Below, piece by piece: positions 23,901 to 36,006 of a DNA stretch of 64,000 bases (positions within the stretch are counted from its first letter, which is position 1; every line of letters starts with the position of its first letter). The notes below the pieces were generated by a model. It saw only the letters and a list, made by a program, of their open reading frames with translations, did not search any database and was not told the origin of the DNA. Made by a program: the position numbers and the translations under genes. This DNA comes from Acanthaster planci (taxonomy: Eukaryota; Echinodermata; Asteroidea; Valvatida; Acanthasteridae), in assembly GCF_001949145.1 (NCBI RefSeq), contig NW_019091428.1:122830-186829 (forward strand), written 5' to 3'.

Positions 23901-24070
23901 AGCAGGCCCTGAAGAATGCCTCAACCACGACCAAATACAAAGAGAAACCATCAAAGGAGGCGGCGGCCATCATGAAAAAGCTGATGTACTATGAGTACGA
24001 GTTCTACAAGTTTGTCAAGGACAGGCTGGAGAGACAGAAGCAACAGTACGGCATCGGAATGGCAGAGTGA
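17933..24070 (+). CDS. UST: Uronyl 2-O-sulfotransferase (Golgi glycosaminoglycan 2-O-sulfation)
   Basis: Eight coding exons: 17933-18209, 19100-19539, 19664-19810, 20438-20517, 20673-20811, 21886-21983, 22782-22939, 23895-24070. Together they give an uninterrupted 504-residue frame with GT..AG borders. It is a type II membrane protein, with a 17-residue cytosolic tail, a membrane segment at residues 18-37, then a long polar stem to about residue 239. The catalytic domain shows the 5' PAPS loop NRVGKCGSRT (247-256), PYLFQRHLHFVDF with the active-site His region, and the 3' phosphate motif INVIRDPLSRFVSNYYFKRF. It continues with YIIPFFCGQ, QWALDEAKLNVEKHF and the C-terminal YYEYEFYKFVKDRL. PYLFxRHxHF and YEYEFY favour UST over heparan sulfate 2-O-sulfotransferase, which has GHVSYLDF and MENEFYEF. 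Family knowledge: it transfers sulfate from PAPS to position 2 of uronic acids in chondroitin/dermatan sulfate; Drosophila pipe is related. The stem, mainly exon 2 (146 codons), makes it about 100 residues longer than the 406-residue human protein. Confidence 0.93.
18571..18977. mobile_element. MITE with CTATAGAGGT termini, copy 1, interrupted by a hAT-like MITE
   Basis: The left end near 18571 (GGGGTTTTTCACTCAGGTGAT) and the right end (ATCACATGAAACACCTCTATAG) are inverted copies. The body matches 36007-36232 block by block (TTGACGGTCAG.., GTTTACACAGATG, ACTTGCCAA, CTGCAGACT.GGAACG-like). A 179-bp insertion at 18697-18875 interrupts this copy. It lies in UST intron 1. Confidence 0.75.
18697..18875. 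mobile_element. hAT-type MITE with internal GAGTC repeats and 8-bp target duplication
   Basis: The termini CAGTGTTGTA..TACAACACTG are perfect 10-bp inverted repeats of the CAGNG type typical of hAT elements. The element is flanked by exact 8-bp direct repeats AGAAAGAC (18689-18696 and 18876-18883). The interior is almost wholly GAGTC/GACTC pentamers such as ACTCGAGTCC. The homologous site without the insertion is seen once at 36127-36134 (TGAAAGAC), which confirms the boundaries. It is non-autonomous, with no coding capacity. Confidence 0.88.
22190..22520 (+). repeat. Tandem array (~110-bp unit, ACTCATACTC-rich) in UST intron 6
   Basis: About three copies of a unit reading roughly CTCATACTCAAAGTGAAACA, CTTTTACTCATTAAGATGAA, GTGCTCATGCACATTGAAAT, GAACTCATGCTC, CTTTGCAAAGTGA. 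Each unit is itself built of 10-11-bp ACTCATACTC-like subrepeats, and the copies are highly similar. It sits between the UST exons ending at 21983 and starting at 22782. Confidence 0.8.
23275..23643. mobile_element. MITE with CGTCATCAACACCAC termini and inner inverted repeats
   Basis: The outer ends CGTCATCAACACCACGAAGTA (23275) and ..TACATTGTGGTGTTGGTGACG (to 23643) are imperfect inverted repeats. Inside, the 16-mer TTTCACGAAGTAGCAC occurs at about 23358 and 23590 in plus sense and at about 23551 as its complement (GTGCTACTTCGTGAAA). It lies in UST intron 7. It could be one element with composite ends or two nested elements. Confidence 0.6.
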
Positions 24071-27000
24071 AGGGAGTCGCGACGACGCAGGTAACACCCT
24101 GGAAGATCGCTAACCAACAGGGACCAAGACAACATGTCAGAGCTGCTGGACTCGCCTACAGTGGCTGAAAAAAAAAAGAGAAAGATCTGCCCGCCGTGAC
24201 GGGTAAGCAGGTAAGACTGACTGCCGTTGATGCTACCGTTAGATAAAAGAGGGAAAGGGTTAGTAAGCACAAGTAGGCCCAAGGTCTAATTTTAAATGAA
24301 TGAACCAGGGTGGCCTAACCACCTACATTCAGTGGTTTGTTGAATCGGTTGAACTGCGTTTCAGTGAGATTGGCACTGAATCTCGCTCCAAAATGTGAAC
24401 ATCTTCTAGATTTGATATGTGCATAAGTGCATTTCCAACTCAGTCATATGTTCATCCCGTCAACTCTTTGAGATGTCAACTCTAGATAGTTCTTTGAAGA
24501 AGCACTTCTTTTTTTAATCGAGCGGAACTGTAGACCAAGGTTATCCAAAAGTTCTTCCATAAGCCCAGACTACTAGGTCTAACTGCTCCAAGTTGTGGTC
24601 AAAGCATCTCATATCCGTGGGTTACGTAACAGATGGGCATGTATGCCAAACATATTTTCTGACAAAATAAAATGAACTGTATGAATTCTACGGTGAATTT
24701 GAAGGTGCTGCATTAGAAATTAATGAGATTCTCCGACAAAACAACCAACAGATATTGTTAAAGCGTGACCAATTGTACAATTGAAACTCTATGCAAAATC
24801 ACATTAACATATTCAAGCAGTATGGCATTACTTGGATATGCGTATTTGGACCATTCACGTAGTGTCAAAATTAGACCACACCTGTGGTAAACAACTCAAC
24901 CCGTACACCTAGTAACAGCTCAGTGGGATATGGCAACTCGGTATGTCACAGTGGGCGCATGAAACCTGTATGGACGTCATAAGAATGCAGCGGTCCGTAA
25001 AAGTGCACATCCCACATACATGTCAGTTTAGATTGGAACATACTGGTGATGTCAGTGTTCAGGTGCTAAATTGGATAAACGGAAGACAGTGAGTATGAGT
25101 TTACCCCAAAAAAATAATCAGTCATTGTATTTTTTTTCTGCAAGCAAAGTTGTATATACAGTAGCCATCTGACTATAGAAGTGCGTAGAAGCGCATGAAA
25201 GGACGACCTCTGTTAAAATTTTGGCCCAAGGGTCAAAAAGTTAAGCTAAAAACTCAAATGCTAATAAGCATTTTCAAAACAGCAAGATTTTTGTCAACGG
25301 ACCAAAACAGTAAAGGATCATTCTGCCAACAGGAAACAAGTCTGTGTGAAGCTGGGTGAAAAAGTTGCAGAAAAATTTTGAGAAAAAAATCAGCACCGGC
25401 TCTCACGCTTGAAATGCAAGTGCTTTGGGCGAACACTTAATGAAACCATGTAATTGGGCAATTTTACTTTTGTGAACTGACGCCTGGATGTGCAGGCGCT
25501 CTGGAATTACTGGAGCGTTGTGGAATAATTTCGGTTTTCATGAACTGACACACAAGCGTGTAGTGGATACGAGTTTCTAAGGAGAACGCTTTAAATTTAC
25601 TTTTTGGGTTGAGAAAAATTGTACCCGGAAATTTTGAACGTGGGAAATTCCGAAAAAAAGTCTCACTTTGTGAAAACATTGCATTGCAGTGCTCAGTTAG
25701 AGTTCCCGAAAACCAAAATGTTTCACATCACTGAAACTTTTATGCAAATGGAGGGCACTCGTGCTCCGAATGCCAATATGTTGTGTCGGCAACTAAGTGG
25801 CTTTAACTCGTTTCATCAGACTTCCTTACTGCTTGCAACTTTCCAGCTTCGACTTGGCATGTATGCAAATTTCCATGTTTATAATGTACATATGCATGTA
25901 TTCCAACTATTAAAACCTTGAATATGTACATGTATTCAACAGCTTCGGAACTGTTGAGGCATATTGTGTATGAGCTGTTAGAAATTAATGAAATTCCTGA
26001 AAAACATCGGGAAAATCCAAGAATATTTTATGCAATTAGACTGTACAGCACATACTTTTGAAGAGCATGTATTTAAAATAACGTCTTCTTTTTAAAACCT
26101 GCATCTCATTCATCGTCTAGAGTACGTGTCCTAGAAGCTCGTGACGTTAGAGATATCGTGACCCAAAAATATTAAGTTGTGGTCACGAGTTTGTACATTT
26201 TCTAATTTATACCCTCATTTTTTGGAGGGTCGACTGGTTTTAATTTCCCCTAACCACTTTTATAAGGCCAAAGAACTGTCCTGCGCAAGCATTAAAAGCA
26301 GTGTACATGTACGTGTTCATTTTATGTTCTATTGATGCTCAAAGTTTATTTTTATAAAGTCAAAGCTTTGTTTTTGTGACTTAATTCCTATGCAAAGATG
26401 CATCATAAAAGAATTCATTTTGTACGACGGGGAAAATTGGAATAAAAAAAATTTCATCGGGACTTTGTGGCGGGTGTATGAAATCGACATTTACGAATCA
26501 GAATATTTGAAGTTTGATTAAATTTCACCGTGTTTCACCGCAGTCATCGAGTGTAAGGAACGAGTGTTGCTATTAAACCTCAACTTCCTCAAGTCCTCGA
26601 AATTACCAATTTTTGGCGGGCCGGATTAGTGTCCTTGCTGGGTGGGCCATGCACCAGTTGTTTTTCAACAGTTACCAATGACCAGTGAAATGATAAACAA
26701 CATGGACTGCACAACCGTAAAAGACAAAAACAAACAGACACACCACACCACACGATTTTTGAGATGTGAACAGTACTTGCGGTACATGTACAAGTCTATT
26801 CAGTCTGTCTGGACTGTTTCCCTTTATTTCCAACACGCGAGTAGAGCCAACGAAAACATGACCGCCCTGTCACCCCGCCCGGTGTGGTGGTCATCTCCGC
26901 GCACCACAACGGGAAAGTCGTCCGCTTAATGTCCGGCTATTCACGGGGGGGGGGGCGTTTAGACCGGGAGACAGCTGACACCGCCACACATGAGCGCCGT

Positions 27001-28400
27001 GCTGCTTGCACGTGTGGCTGGTCGGTCTGGTCGGCGGCGGCTGCCCAAGCGAGGCTGCGCTGAGACCATTGCACGGCGCGGCATTTAAGGACCGATTGCT
27101 TCAAATGTTGCCCTATCAGCCGCCCGGAGTATAAGTTGCAGGGGCATTTTTCAGCGTGCAGAATCAACTTATTAACCGCGGCTTATATTCTAAATTGTGG
27201 TATTCATCTGAATCTGAATGGTTTGGTCAGCAAAATGTCCTCCAAGACACATCCACGCTAACTTCTGAGAAGATTTAGTTGATGTGGAGTTTTTCAGTGC
27301 ACGTAATAGATGCTTGTTTTAGAAGCCATTGCCTGCTCCAGGCAATGAACTTTTCGTTGATTCCATTTTGGTGCAATTTCACACTCATATTCAGTGTATG
27401 AAAATTAACTGACATCGTTCCAGGCCGAAAAAGTGCAACTTTAAACATTTAAAGTTGACCATGCCTTTCCGGACAACTGATGGCGCTGTTGCCGTGATGT
27501 CACTCAGGGGAGATATTCACTTTTGACTGTTTTTCCGTTCAACTTGTGCAGCCGGGCCAAAGTTCTCTCACTGAAAATCTTTCTGAACAATGGTTGCCGC
27601 TCTGATTCATTGCCGTGTAGTCCACACAGCAAAAAAAAACCACCAAAGAAAAGGAAATTTAAAACAGAAAAATGTTAACCGTTCCAGCAGTTTTTAAGAA
27701 CGAATCATTGCACGACTGAGGCATTCTCCCAGCCTGGATGACATTATACTGTTCTTCTCTTGAACCTGGAAATTCAGCGTAAAACCAAAAAGGCAAACAA
27801 ATTTCTCTTTGAAATATCAAGACAGAATTTGAAGGTGAAGTTAATTGGAACACAGAGATCCACTTTTTAAGGTTGTAATGAAAAACGTCTATTGTATGGC
27901 CCCTTCAAACAACGGATGACCTCCTTGAGTTTTTTGTCGGTGTGTCCAAATAGGCCTAATTGTTCTTATCAATAGTGCTTATTAAATTTTCTGTGCGGTT
28001 GAGATTTAGCTCATCGTACACAACGGAGGCTGAAAGATTCCTTTATTTTGCCACCTTGTCCTTAATGTGTGTAACCTTTTTTAAACCTTGAATAGTCATT
28101 TTGAAAACCTTACAAGTTTATGAACTGTACTTATTTGTACTTACAATTCGTGAATAGATGTCAGTGAAGCGCGTGAAAATCTGAACGACCTCAAGATCGA
28201 GAATGTTGGACATAGCTACTGTTGGTGCTAAACTGTGTTCATTAGGCAATACACGTGTACCTTTTCTCATGCACACTCCTTAGCATTTTGTTGTATCACG
28301 TAAGCATAAATAAACCTGTTACGGAAATTGTGGGCATTTTGGTGACAAGTCTGTACATATTCTGGCATTTATAACCTTGTCCTCGTTTTAGAGGGTCGAC
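24071..28400. other. UST 3' flank: likely 3' UTR then non-coding DNA
   Basis: The first canonical polyadenylation signal after the UST stop is AATAAA at 24666-24671. Others follow (for example about 26443 and 28306), so the 3' UTR length is uncertain. Most of the segment is AT-rich with no convincing coding frame. A GC-rich, CpG-rich island of about 300 bp lies at about 26840-27140, including a run of G at about 26945-26955. A perfect 9-bp-arm palindrome, CATTGCCTG, CTC, CAGGCAATG, lies at 27327-27347. No gene was recognised. Confidence 0.4.
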
Positions 28401-28810
28401 ATGTGGTTGTTCTTTTGTAATAAAGATGTTTCTAGAGAAACGCGATTGTCAAGTTGTTCTTTATTTAAACTCTCGCTTGTTCGATCAAAGCATATTGAAC
28501 CCAATGTTTGTGTACTGATATATATAAATTGCTGTTTGGTTCATTTGGTTTGTCCCGGAAGTAACAATGTACAAACTTTAATCAAGTCAGCGAAGGTTCA
28601 CGAGTACAACAAAAAGTTCAAAACAAATCGAAGCAAACAAATCCGTAGCCTTTTATTCAGGCAGCCTAGAAATTTTTTTCAATTTTGAAAGACAACAAAT
28701 ATTTGTAACAAAACCACGAAAGAGAAACGTTTGGGTTTTGCACACTCCGTCCAGCATATGCGACAATCAGAAAATTGTGTTTTTAGACTGGTCGAACGAA
28801 ACATGAAGCG

Positions 28811-28931
28811 GTTATGGGCCTCGAGCTGGACCAAGAGAGGGCGCTATTTCCTTAGCAACGGAGGCTCCTTTGGTACTAACTGGTTCACGAACGATTAGAA
28901 AACGCAAGCGTTGCAGTCCGTCGCTACCAAA
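28811..28931 (+). repeat. Dispersed repeat family R1, copy 1
   Basis: The core GAGCTGGACCAAGAGAGGGC, then TTAGCAACGGAGGCTCCTTTGGTA and CGCAAGCGTTG..CGCTACCAA, is shared with inverted copies at about 32190-32270 and 39488-39615. It has no coding capacity and the superfamily is unknown. Just downstream (28948-29000) are three copies of ACCGACAAAAT in tandem. Confidence 0.65.
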
Positions 28932-29427
28932 GATCGTGTAGCGCCGACAAAATCGCCATCGATACCGACAAAATCACTACCGTTACCGACAAAATGAATA
29001 GGGCTCCTCCCGACCAACGCGGCTCCAATCAACTGATGAGGGGGTGCTTCTGCTCAGGGCGATATAACGCTGGGAGATACATTTCTGCAGGGTTTCAAAT
29101 TCGATGAGGCTCCTGGAGGAATGGAGATACCTCGCTGACGAATTGTTACATTAAAATAAGGTCAAACTGCATTCATTTTCAAAGGGCACACTTTACGTTA
29201 CCGACACCAAGTTTCAGGACATAGAGTTCAAGATCGGTTAACTGCCCAAGTCGACCGAATCGTGATTTGTGCACCCAAAAATTATCTCTTACAAGAATGT
29301 CTGACTGGCGGAAACGTCTTACCGCCGCACATTAAAAAAAACCGCTGCCGTATTTTTTCTCGTACGAACGTGATTATTATCAGGCACGTACTTCATATTT
29401 TCAAATACATACATGGTAGTTTCAGCT

Positions 29428-29615
29428 TTACGTACGTACGTGGTGGTACGTGATAGTTTCACGTCCGGACATCATAGTTTCACGTATGTACGCGTTAGTT
29501 TACACTTACGTTATCAGCTTCGTGTACGTACGTGATAGTTTCACCTACGGACATGATAGTTTCACGTATGTACGTGTTATCAGCTTCATGTACATGTACG
29601 TACATGAAAACTAGT
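29428..29615. repeat. Short tandem repeats rich in TACGTA palindromes
   Basis: Two diverged units of about 75-80 bp contain alternations of GTACGTGATAGTTTCAC, GGACATGATAGTTTCACGTA and TTATCAGCTTC. The motif GATAGTTTCAC(GT) occurs about four times and TACGTA/GTAC palindromes abound. The array is AT/GC-alternating, and no gene overlaps it. Confidence 0.65.
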
Positions 29616-29960
29616 GACGTACGAGACTTTTGGGAGGAATTAGATTAAATTAAACCCCAATTCGGCCTGTCATTCCCGAAGTTAGATCGACACATAGACC
29701 GCTTTTTGTGTGGTCATCATTGCAGGGAAACGAAACCAACAAGAAATCCTTTTTGTGTACATGTATCGTCAAAAAGTTGAATTGAAAATGGAATTAGTAA
29801 ATCGAGTTTTACACATAATTTACATGTATATCTAGATCTTGAACACCTTGGAGAATGTTGAGTGTTTGTGTTTGTGTTTGAGTTGGAGTATATATCTCTC
29901 GTTGTTCGAGGCTATTACAATATTGCTGGTCAAAGGGGATTTAAAGCTCCAAAATAATAA

Positions 29961-30137
29961 TACAGTCGAAACTCAGTAATAATAGCCCTGTTAATACAAG
30001 ATCCTGCTAGCAAGTAAATTTTGAAGTCCCAATCATTTGTTTTTCATTGTTTTCTTTCCTGATAATACAAGGTTCGTGTTATAATTAACAAGGTAATTTG
30101 CCAAGTCTGAACGACCTCTTATTAACGGGGTTCGAAG
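29961..30137. mobile_element. Mariner-like MITE (TACAGTCGAAACTC start)
   Basis: It starts with TA|CAGTCGAAACTC and ends ..TTATTAACGGGGTTCGA, with an interior of AATAATAC/TTAACAAGG text. Its right end matches the fragment at 12692-12749, whose ACTGTA terminus inverts the TACAGT start. A TA dinucleotide at the left end fits Tc1/mariner-type insertion. There is no coding sequence. Confidence 0.6.
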
Positions 30138-33100
30138 GGTGTTCCGTTGGTGCAAGATCTGAGTTTCAATCTGACAGTTGTTTTTTCGCAAATTAAGCTT
30201 GTCAAAGACATGTTTGCGACAACTTGCTCTGTCAAGTAATTACTCACCGGTAGCAACGGAGAGTGCGCTGTGCATTCTCGGATGTAATTAAAGAGATCAT
30301 CTGTCACCATTATGAAGCAGGATGGATCGGGAATGTGAACTAAATACCACCAGCAAAATATTGACCGCGTCTCGGCGGGCTGTGTATGCAGGGCTTGGGC
30401 AGAGAGTCTTGACAGGTGCGGAACCCGCACTCCTCGTCGAGCCGACGCATGTGCATGCTTGCGGGGCGATGACCGACGCTTCCCAGCCCTATGTCTCCCG
30501 GACGCTTCATCAAGAGCAGACGCATCTCGGTTGATTAGTTCAGGCAGGCTGCGTGCTGAGCGAAGGATACGATGGGCGTTTTCCTCCTGAGAAACGATGT
30601 TGAAAAACAACATCTGATCTGTGTTTTGTGACGATGAGCTTCATCTTTGTATAACTTGAGCTTTTATCCCCGACGGTTTCCTAAAATGACTCGTTGAGGT
30701 CGCCAAACGCTTCAATTGCTTCACTAACCCCTATAAGCTCGATTATGCATTACATGCATCTCTAGCTCTTGTACACTATAACTCTATAGGGCCTAACTAT
30801 GTACTCTGGTACAACTATTTAAGCGAGCCAAACTTGGTCAAACTCGTATAGACCCCTTTTTTCAACAACACAGCTGCAGATTCTGAAAACTAGGGGTTGG
30901 CAAACTTTTTGGCAGTTCAAAAACAAAGAAGTAAGTCACCCTGTCAAGCAAAATCTCACACAGCTATTTAACCACAGTTTAGAATAAGTAATATTGCTGG
31001 AAATGAATACTTAACCTCTGAACACAAATGGAACAAAATGAGCAGTTGAAGGCAAAAGCTGCCAGCTTTGGCCCTACGTCCAAAATGGCGCCCCCATTCA
31101 ACACTGTGAAGTCAAGACCCTGCAGGACACGCTCGGCTCGGCAGAAACAATGAGAGAATGATATTTTGCTCTGGGTCAGCCAGAAATCAACACATGCATG
31201 TCACATGGTTTTCTTTTTTACTCTCAAAAGTGTCTCTTTGGCTCTCAGATTTCTCATAGGCTGTTTCTTCATTTATTTTTTTAAAGGCTTTAATTGCGTT
31301 TCTCATTATTTTGGCACCGGTTTGCAAAAGCGAGCTCAATTTTGGAACATTGCAAGTGACTTCTTTAATGCACTGGACGTCTTTAATATGTAAACGTACA
31401 TCCGTTTCACGGCTCCTTGTGGCACCGAAGTCGCACCAGAACTGGATCAGCAATTCCCCAGCGCACACCAAGAGTGTCAGCAATCCCCATCAACGGTCCA
31501 TACACCACCGAGACAGCTTTGTGTAGCGCGCCTCCTCCACGGGAGGAAGCCGTCAGTCCTTCGGCGGAGCCTCGCCAGCAAGGAGGCGCTAATGGAGTAG
31601 TCCTTTCCGTTAGTGCATTACCGAGGAAGTTCTCCATGATAAACGTGCTCACTCTTTCTTGCAGGTGTGCGTAGGTTCCAGCATGCTCGGTGTGTGATCA
31701 TGGCGTGCGAAACGAAAACTCTTGCCTGTGGTTTCTGGGAAACAAACAGGGTGCTCCCAAGTGAGGATTGATTGGCGTTGAAAATTGAAATGACGTCGTA
31801 AATGACCGCCGAGGGAAACTAAGATTAAGGTTTCCATGGCTGCCAGTACTTTTGTTCCACGGGGTATGCACGAAGGAGGTTCCGCTCCTCTGAAATGAAT
31901 AAAAATTATTCATCTGTAATGAATAATCGAAAACGAATATCCTGTTCATTACAACCCTGGTCGCTACACCGTGCGACAAATTTAACGGGAGTTATAGGAC
32001 GAGTTTGAATGCTAGAAGTTTGAATAAAACCGCTCCGTCAGTGAAAACCACTGGTGGCTTTTGGGAATCGAAATTGCGAGTTTGACGATGGTCGAGGACG
32101 AAATTGAAGCACCGTTCTACTGATTTAATGTGATATACATGCACACGTAGATCATAAAACGACTGGGAAAAGCTGTCCGTCTTGAGTAGAAGCGAAGTGA
32201 AGCTACCAAAGGAGCTGGCGTTGCTAGGAACAACTGCGCCCTCTCTTGGACCAGCTGGGGGCTCATAGGCCTGTAAGTGCAATGTGGTGTCAGCCACCTT
32301 CACTTACCCCTACAACCAACCGCATGCCCCCAGCCCCCCTTTTGGATCTCCACGGTCTGGCAATTTTAAGATTGTGGTCACCCCCCCCCCGCCAGCACAG
32401 ATTATCATATAGTAGGCCTAAAAGAGATTCAGGCGTGGGTGACATCTGACGTGCATTTGACGTACTCGAGTCCCTTTTCCCTGACTTACGAGGTCTACCG
32501 GTTAAAAACTGTTTCACAAAACGGTCTTCCCCGGGTCAGACTCCTGCTTCCCCATTTAACCCTCCAACCTTCATCAGTTTGACGCGGAATTCCGCAATAA
32601 AAGTCTCATCATCGTCACTGCTACGAATGAAGGTCGACACTTCATGTTAGAGTTCGTTGGGAAAAAAAAGACACAAACAGGCTTAAGGTAATGAACTGGG
32701 AACAGGTGATGACACGGCACAGGATGGGCCGATCAGAAAACAGCTACAGAACTGTCTGCTTAAACATTGAAGGGAAAATGTGAGCAGGGTCTAGTGACCC
32801 GATGACTGTTCTGTGACTGACAAGTTGAAATCGCTGGGCTTTTCGTCCTTTGACATCTTCTGAAGTCTGTACCAGAAAAAGCACGCTAAACTAAAGCGGA
32901 AAGCGTTTCCGCGGATTAATATTCCGCCAGCAGCATGTAACACGGTCTAACATATCCGAGAAGGCAACTTGGCACTTGGCCAAGGAGACTCCAGCACTGC
33001 GTTGGCCATTGATCTCAATCAGCAAAATAGACATCAGTGGTCATGCCACATTATGGAACCTTTAGCTTGAAGAGTGTGTTCGTTTTCCCAAATTATAAAC

Positions 33101-36006
33101 GCACCACTGTAAATTATTTTACCTAACTAAACCCTTATCTGTTTGATGTCTAGTCGATCACGTGTCATTTCGTTCTGTACAATACACACACAAATCTGCG
33201 TCATTCTGATTGGTAGATCGTTGATCACATGTCATTGAATTATTTGAAATTTACGGGTTCTCGCCCCATTTTATGTATCTCATTCAGAGTAAAAAAAGAG
33301 GAAATGTTTATATAAGGACGGAAACCAGTCTGAAATTGCTGGGTACAAGCCTACCAGTCGATGTCGCTTCGGACATGAATCTGTTTCGCAAAATGGCGCA
33401 GGTTAATACGCGAGCGGGACCTATTTGTTCTCCTAACAGAAGAGGGTTTATGCAGGAATGGTGTAAAACAGGTAATGAATGATTCACATTCGTGCAATGG
33501 TAAATATTTCGAAATGGTCCAATTTCACTCGTCCTCGCCTCGTGGAATCGCACATTTTAGTCGGCTGCCACCTCATGAAATTACTCTTACCACTGAACTC
33601 ATGTAACATTCATTATTTGTATACTAAAAAGGGCACTTTTATACTCACTTTACATTTCACCCACGACATGTTTAGGCCTTTACATTGGAATGCGTTTTGG
33701 TGTTAAAATGCCAAGCGGATTTCACATTTCACCAAGCTAAACGTGACATGTACCTTGGAAAAGCGTTTCTCATTTAAACACACTTCTATATATAAACATC
33801 GTGTCGTGGGCTAAGCGTGTTAAAAGGAATGGGTACAAAAGTGTGTAAGCCCTTAGCTTGGTTTTCACACTGTATCACGCAAAGACTTCGTGATTGAACG
33901 CCATTTTGTTGAACGTTACACGACTTTAATCTGTGCACTCAGCGATCCTACTGTTATTCTGCTTATTATAGTCGCAGCGATAGAGCGAAACAACGAGACC
34001 CATCTATGTCATCTGGTTTATCTTATTATAGACCTTCTACAGTTCCCCTTTCGCTCGTAACTTACACTAAGTCCTTCCTCTAAACCTCTCTCTCGAATTC
34101 CCAAATTCCCTTCTGATCCTATCATGTCTGTCATCGCTTAATTAAAATCCTTTTCTATTCTTTTTTCCCTTCTTTTTCCACTTGTCTGATTGGACTCCCG
34201 ATTGACCCTTGCGACCTCTATCTCTTGACAACAATCGCCCAGACTGGGCGGAAAGCTGAGAGCATAGGAAATCGCCAGTTAACAAAGAAACATTCTTCTC
34301 TCGGGTTTCCTGGGCGGAGGCCTGTGAGCCACAAGTCCATTTCCTCTGAGTGGAGAATCTTGCGTTTCCTCCCACTGCGGAATCATGCACTGCTACTCTC
34401 TTTTTTCCCCTCTGTGATTTGCTCCACACACAGCGCTGGACTGTGCTCGTAATGCAATGCAGATGGGATATCCTTTGGAGATTTGAGGGGTTTGGCCGTA
34501 TGCTTGTGATGGGTTTGGAGCTGAGTTGGGAAGGCTGAGTCAGCTTGTCGACAGCAATAATGCAGCCCAGTTTCATTCTGGAGTTGTACTAAAGACTGGT
34601 TCAACCACAGTTTAATACATACAGGCTGGTTCGGGCGTGGCAAGTTTCAACGTGGTTAACTTCAGCAGGGCTAATAATACAGTTACATTCTGAGGGGGCA
34701 ACGCCCTTTGGCAATGGACGTTGAAGTAATGTTCCCCTATGTCGGAACGCCCGATCGGACCCACGCCGTTAGTCAAAGGAAAAACACTAACTTCAACACG
34801 TTATCGGCTTGATAGCCTCTCATATTAGCACGACAGGTATATTGCATAATACGATAATGTATTATTTCCACATTTTGAATGTTGGCAACGCCGTGGTTGA
34901 CAAGACACAGTTATGAGGCATTTGACTGCATCTTCCGTGCTCTTTGAGGCACGAATGATGCTGTTGAACTGCCCATCAAAAAATAACAACGGATTTTCTT
35001 CCTTTGCAAACTTAGTAGCTGAACAAAATCAGGCGGGACCAGCCAACCCTAACTAGTAGGCCGCAACGGACTCGGCCTATGTGGTTGAAGTATGGCCTGG
35101 GCGTGAACGTTAAGGCGAGGAGGTTTCCATTGGAGCCGTGGTATGATTTCGGATGTGCAAATGGAGGATTTCAACCCCCCCCCCTTTGTTTAAGCCATGA
35201 TTATAGGGTCCTGAAGCTTTTCAAGCCTTCTTTTAAAGGTTTGTGAAACGGCATTTCTCCATGAGTGACGGCAGGTCGGGGCCACAGTAGGTCCACGTTT
35301 TGGGCATCACAGCCTTAGACAGCATGGTTGAGACATTCACGGTTGACAGTTATGTCGGATATCAAATGTTTCGCTATGCTTGAAGCCCCGAACGAAGTGT
35401 CTTCCTAGTTGAGGTATGGTTTGTAAACTACATGTTTAGGTATCGAATGTTTCTGCAGGATGGAAACCTTTTCGGGGCCTCCGTAACGGTGGCTGTAGCA
35501 GATTTTCAGAAAATGGTATATTCACTTCAGGTGAAGTTTTTCCATGCATTGTATGGTGACTTTTTTTTCTGAAGCTCATAAGGCAAGGTCGAGGCATGCA
35601 CGGACGATATCTCGTTGAAGCACGCATTCCCGCTCGAAAGTCACCATTAATTTTTCTTGAACTCGATGACAAAGTCACATATTGCTCAGCAAATTTTCGA
35701 TTCTAAAATTAGTCGGGTACCAGCCAAAGTCAATTATTTTTATCCAGTGACATTTTAGAGCAGGTAAGCAGTTTTGTCTGAGCAAAGCATTCTCGTGCCA
35801 AGTGATATATGTGCGTCCAGCAACAGTTCATATTTTGACTACGACGAAGTTTCTACATTCTTGGCTGCTTGTTGAGTGATGGTTTGGGCGTGATCGTTTG
35901 AAGCACTATGATCACCGAGAGTGAACGAGCCGAGAGACGCGCTTTGTTTTAATAAGCTGCGACACATCCGCTTGGACCAACACGACTGGACAAGCTCGAA
36001 GGGCGA
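30138..36006. other. Intergenic DNA, no gene recognised
   Basis: Open frames here are short (163 codons at most, minus strand 30122-30613) and lack recognisable domains, codon periodicity or splice partners. AT-rich and moderately GC-rich stretches alternate. A repeat R1 copy at about 32190-32270 and homopolymer C runs near 32383 and 35168 are the only structured features noted. Confidence 0.4.
32190..32270 (-). repeat. Dispersed repeat family R1, copy 2
   Basis: Read on the minus strand this gives CAGCTGGTCCAAGAGAGGGC, then CTAGCAACGCCAGCTCCTTTGGTA, matching copy 1 at 28811. The right part of the family unit is missing or diverged. Confidence 0.6.

Noticed and set aside
19664-24070. Heparan sulfate 2-O-sulfotransferase (HS2ST) as the identity of the sulfotransferase
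   Set aside because: The catalytic-domain signatures PYLFQRHLHF, LSDLNNFNLVSS and YYEYEFYKFVK match UST rather than HS2ST.
30122-30613. 163-codon minus-strand frame, Arg/His/Ser-rich
   Set aside because: No domain, no signal peptide and no splice structure, and one end overlaps the mariner-like MITE.
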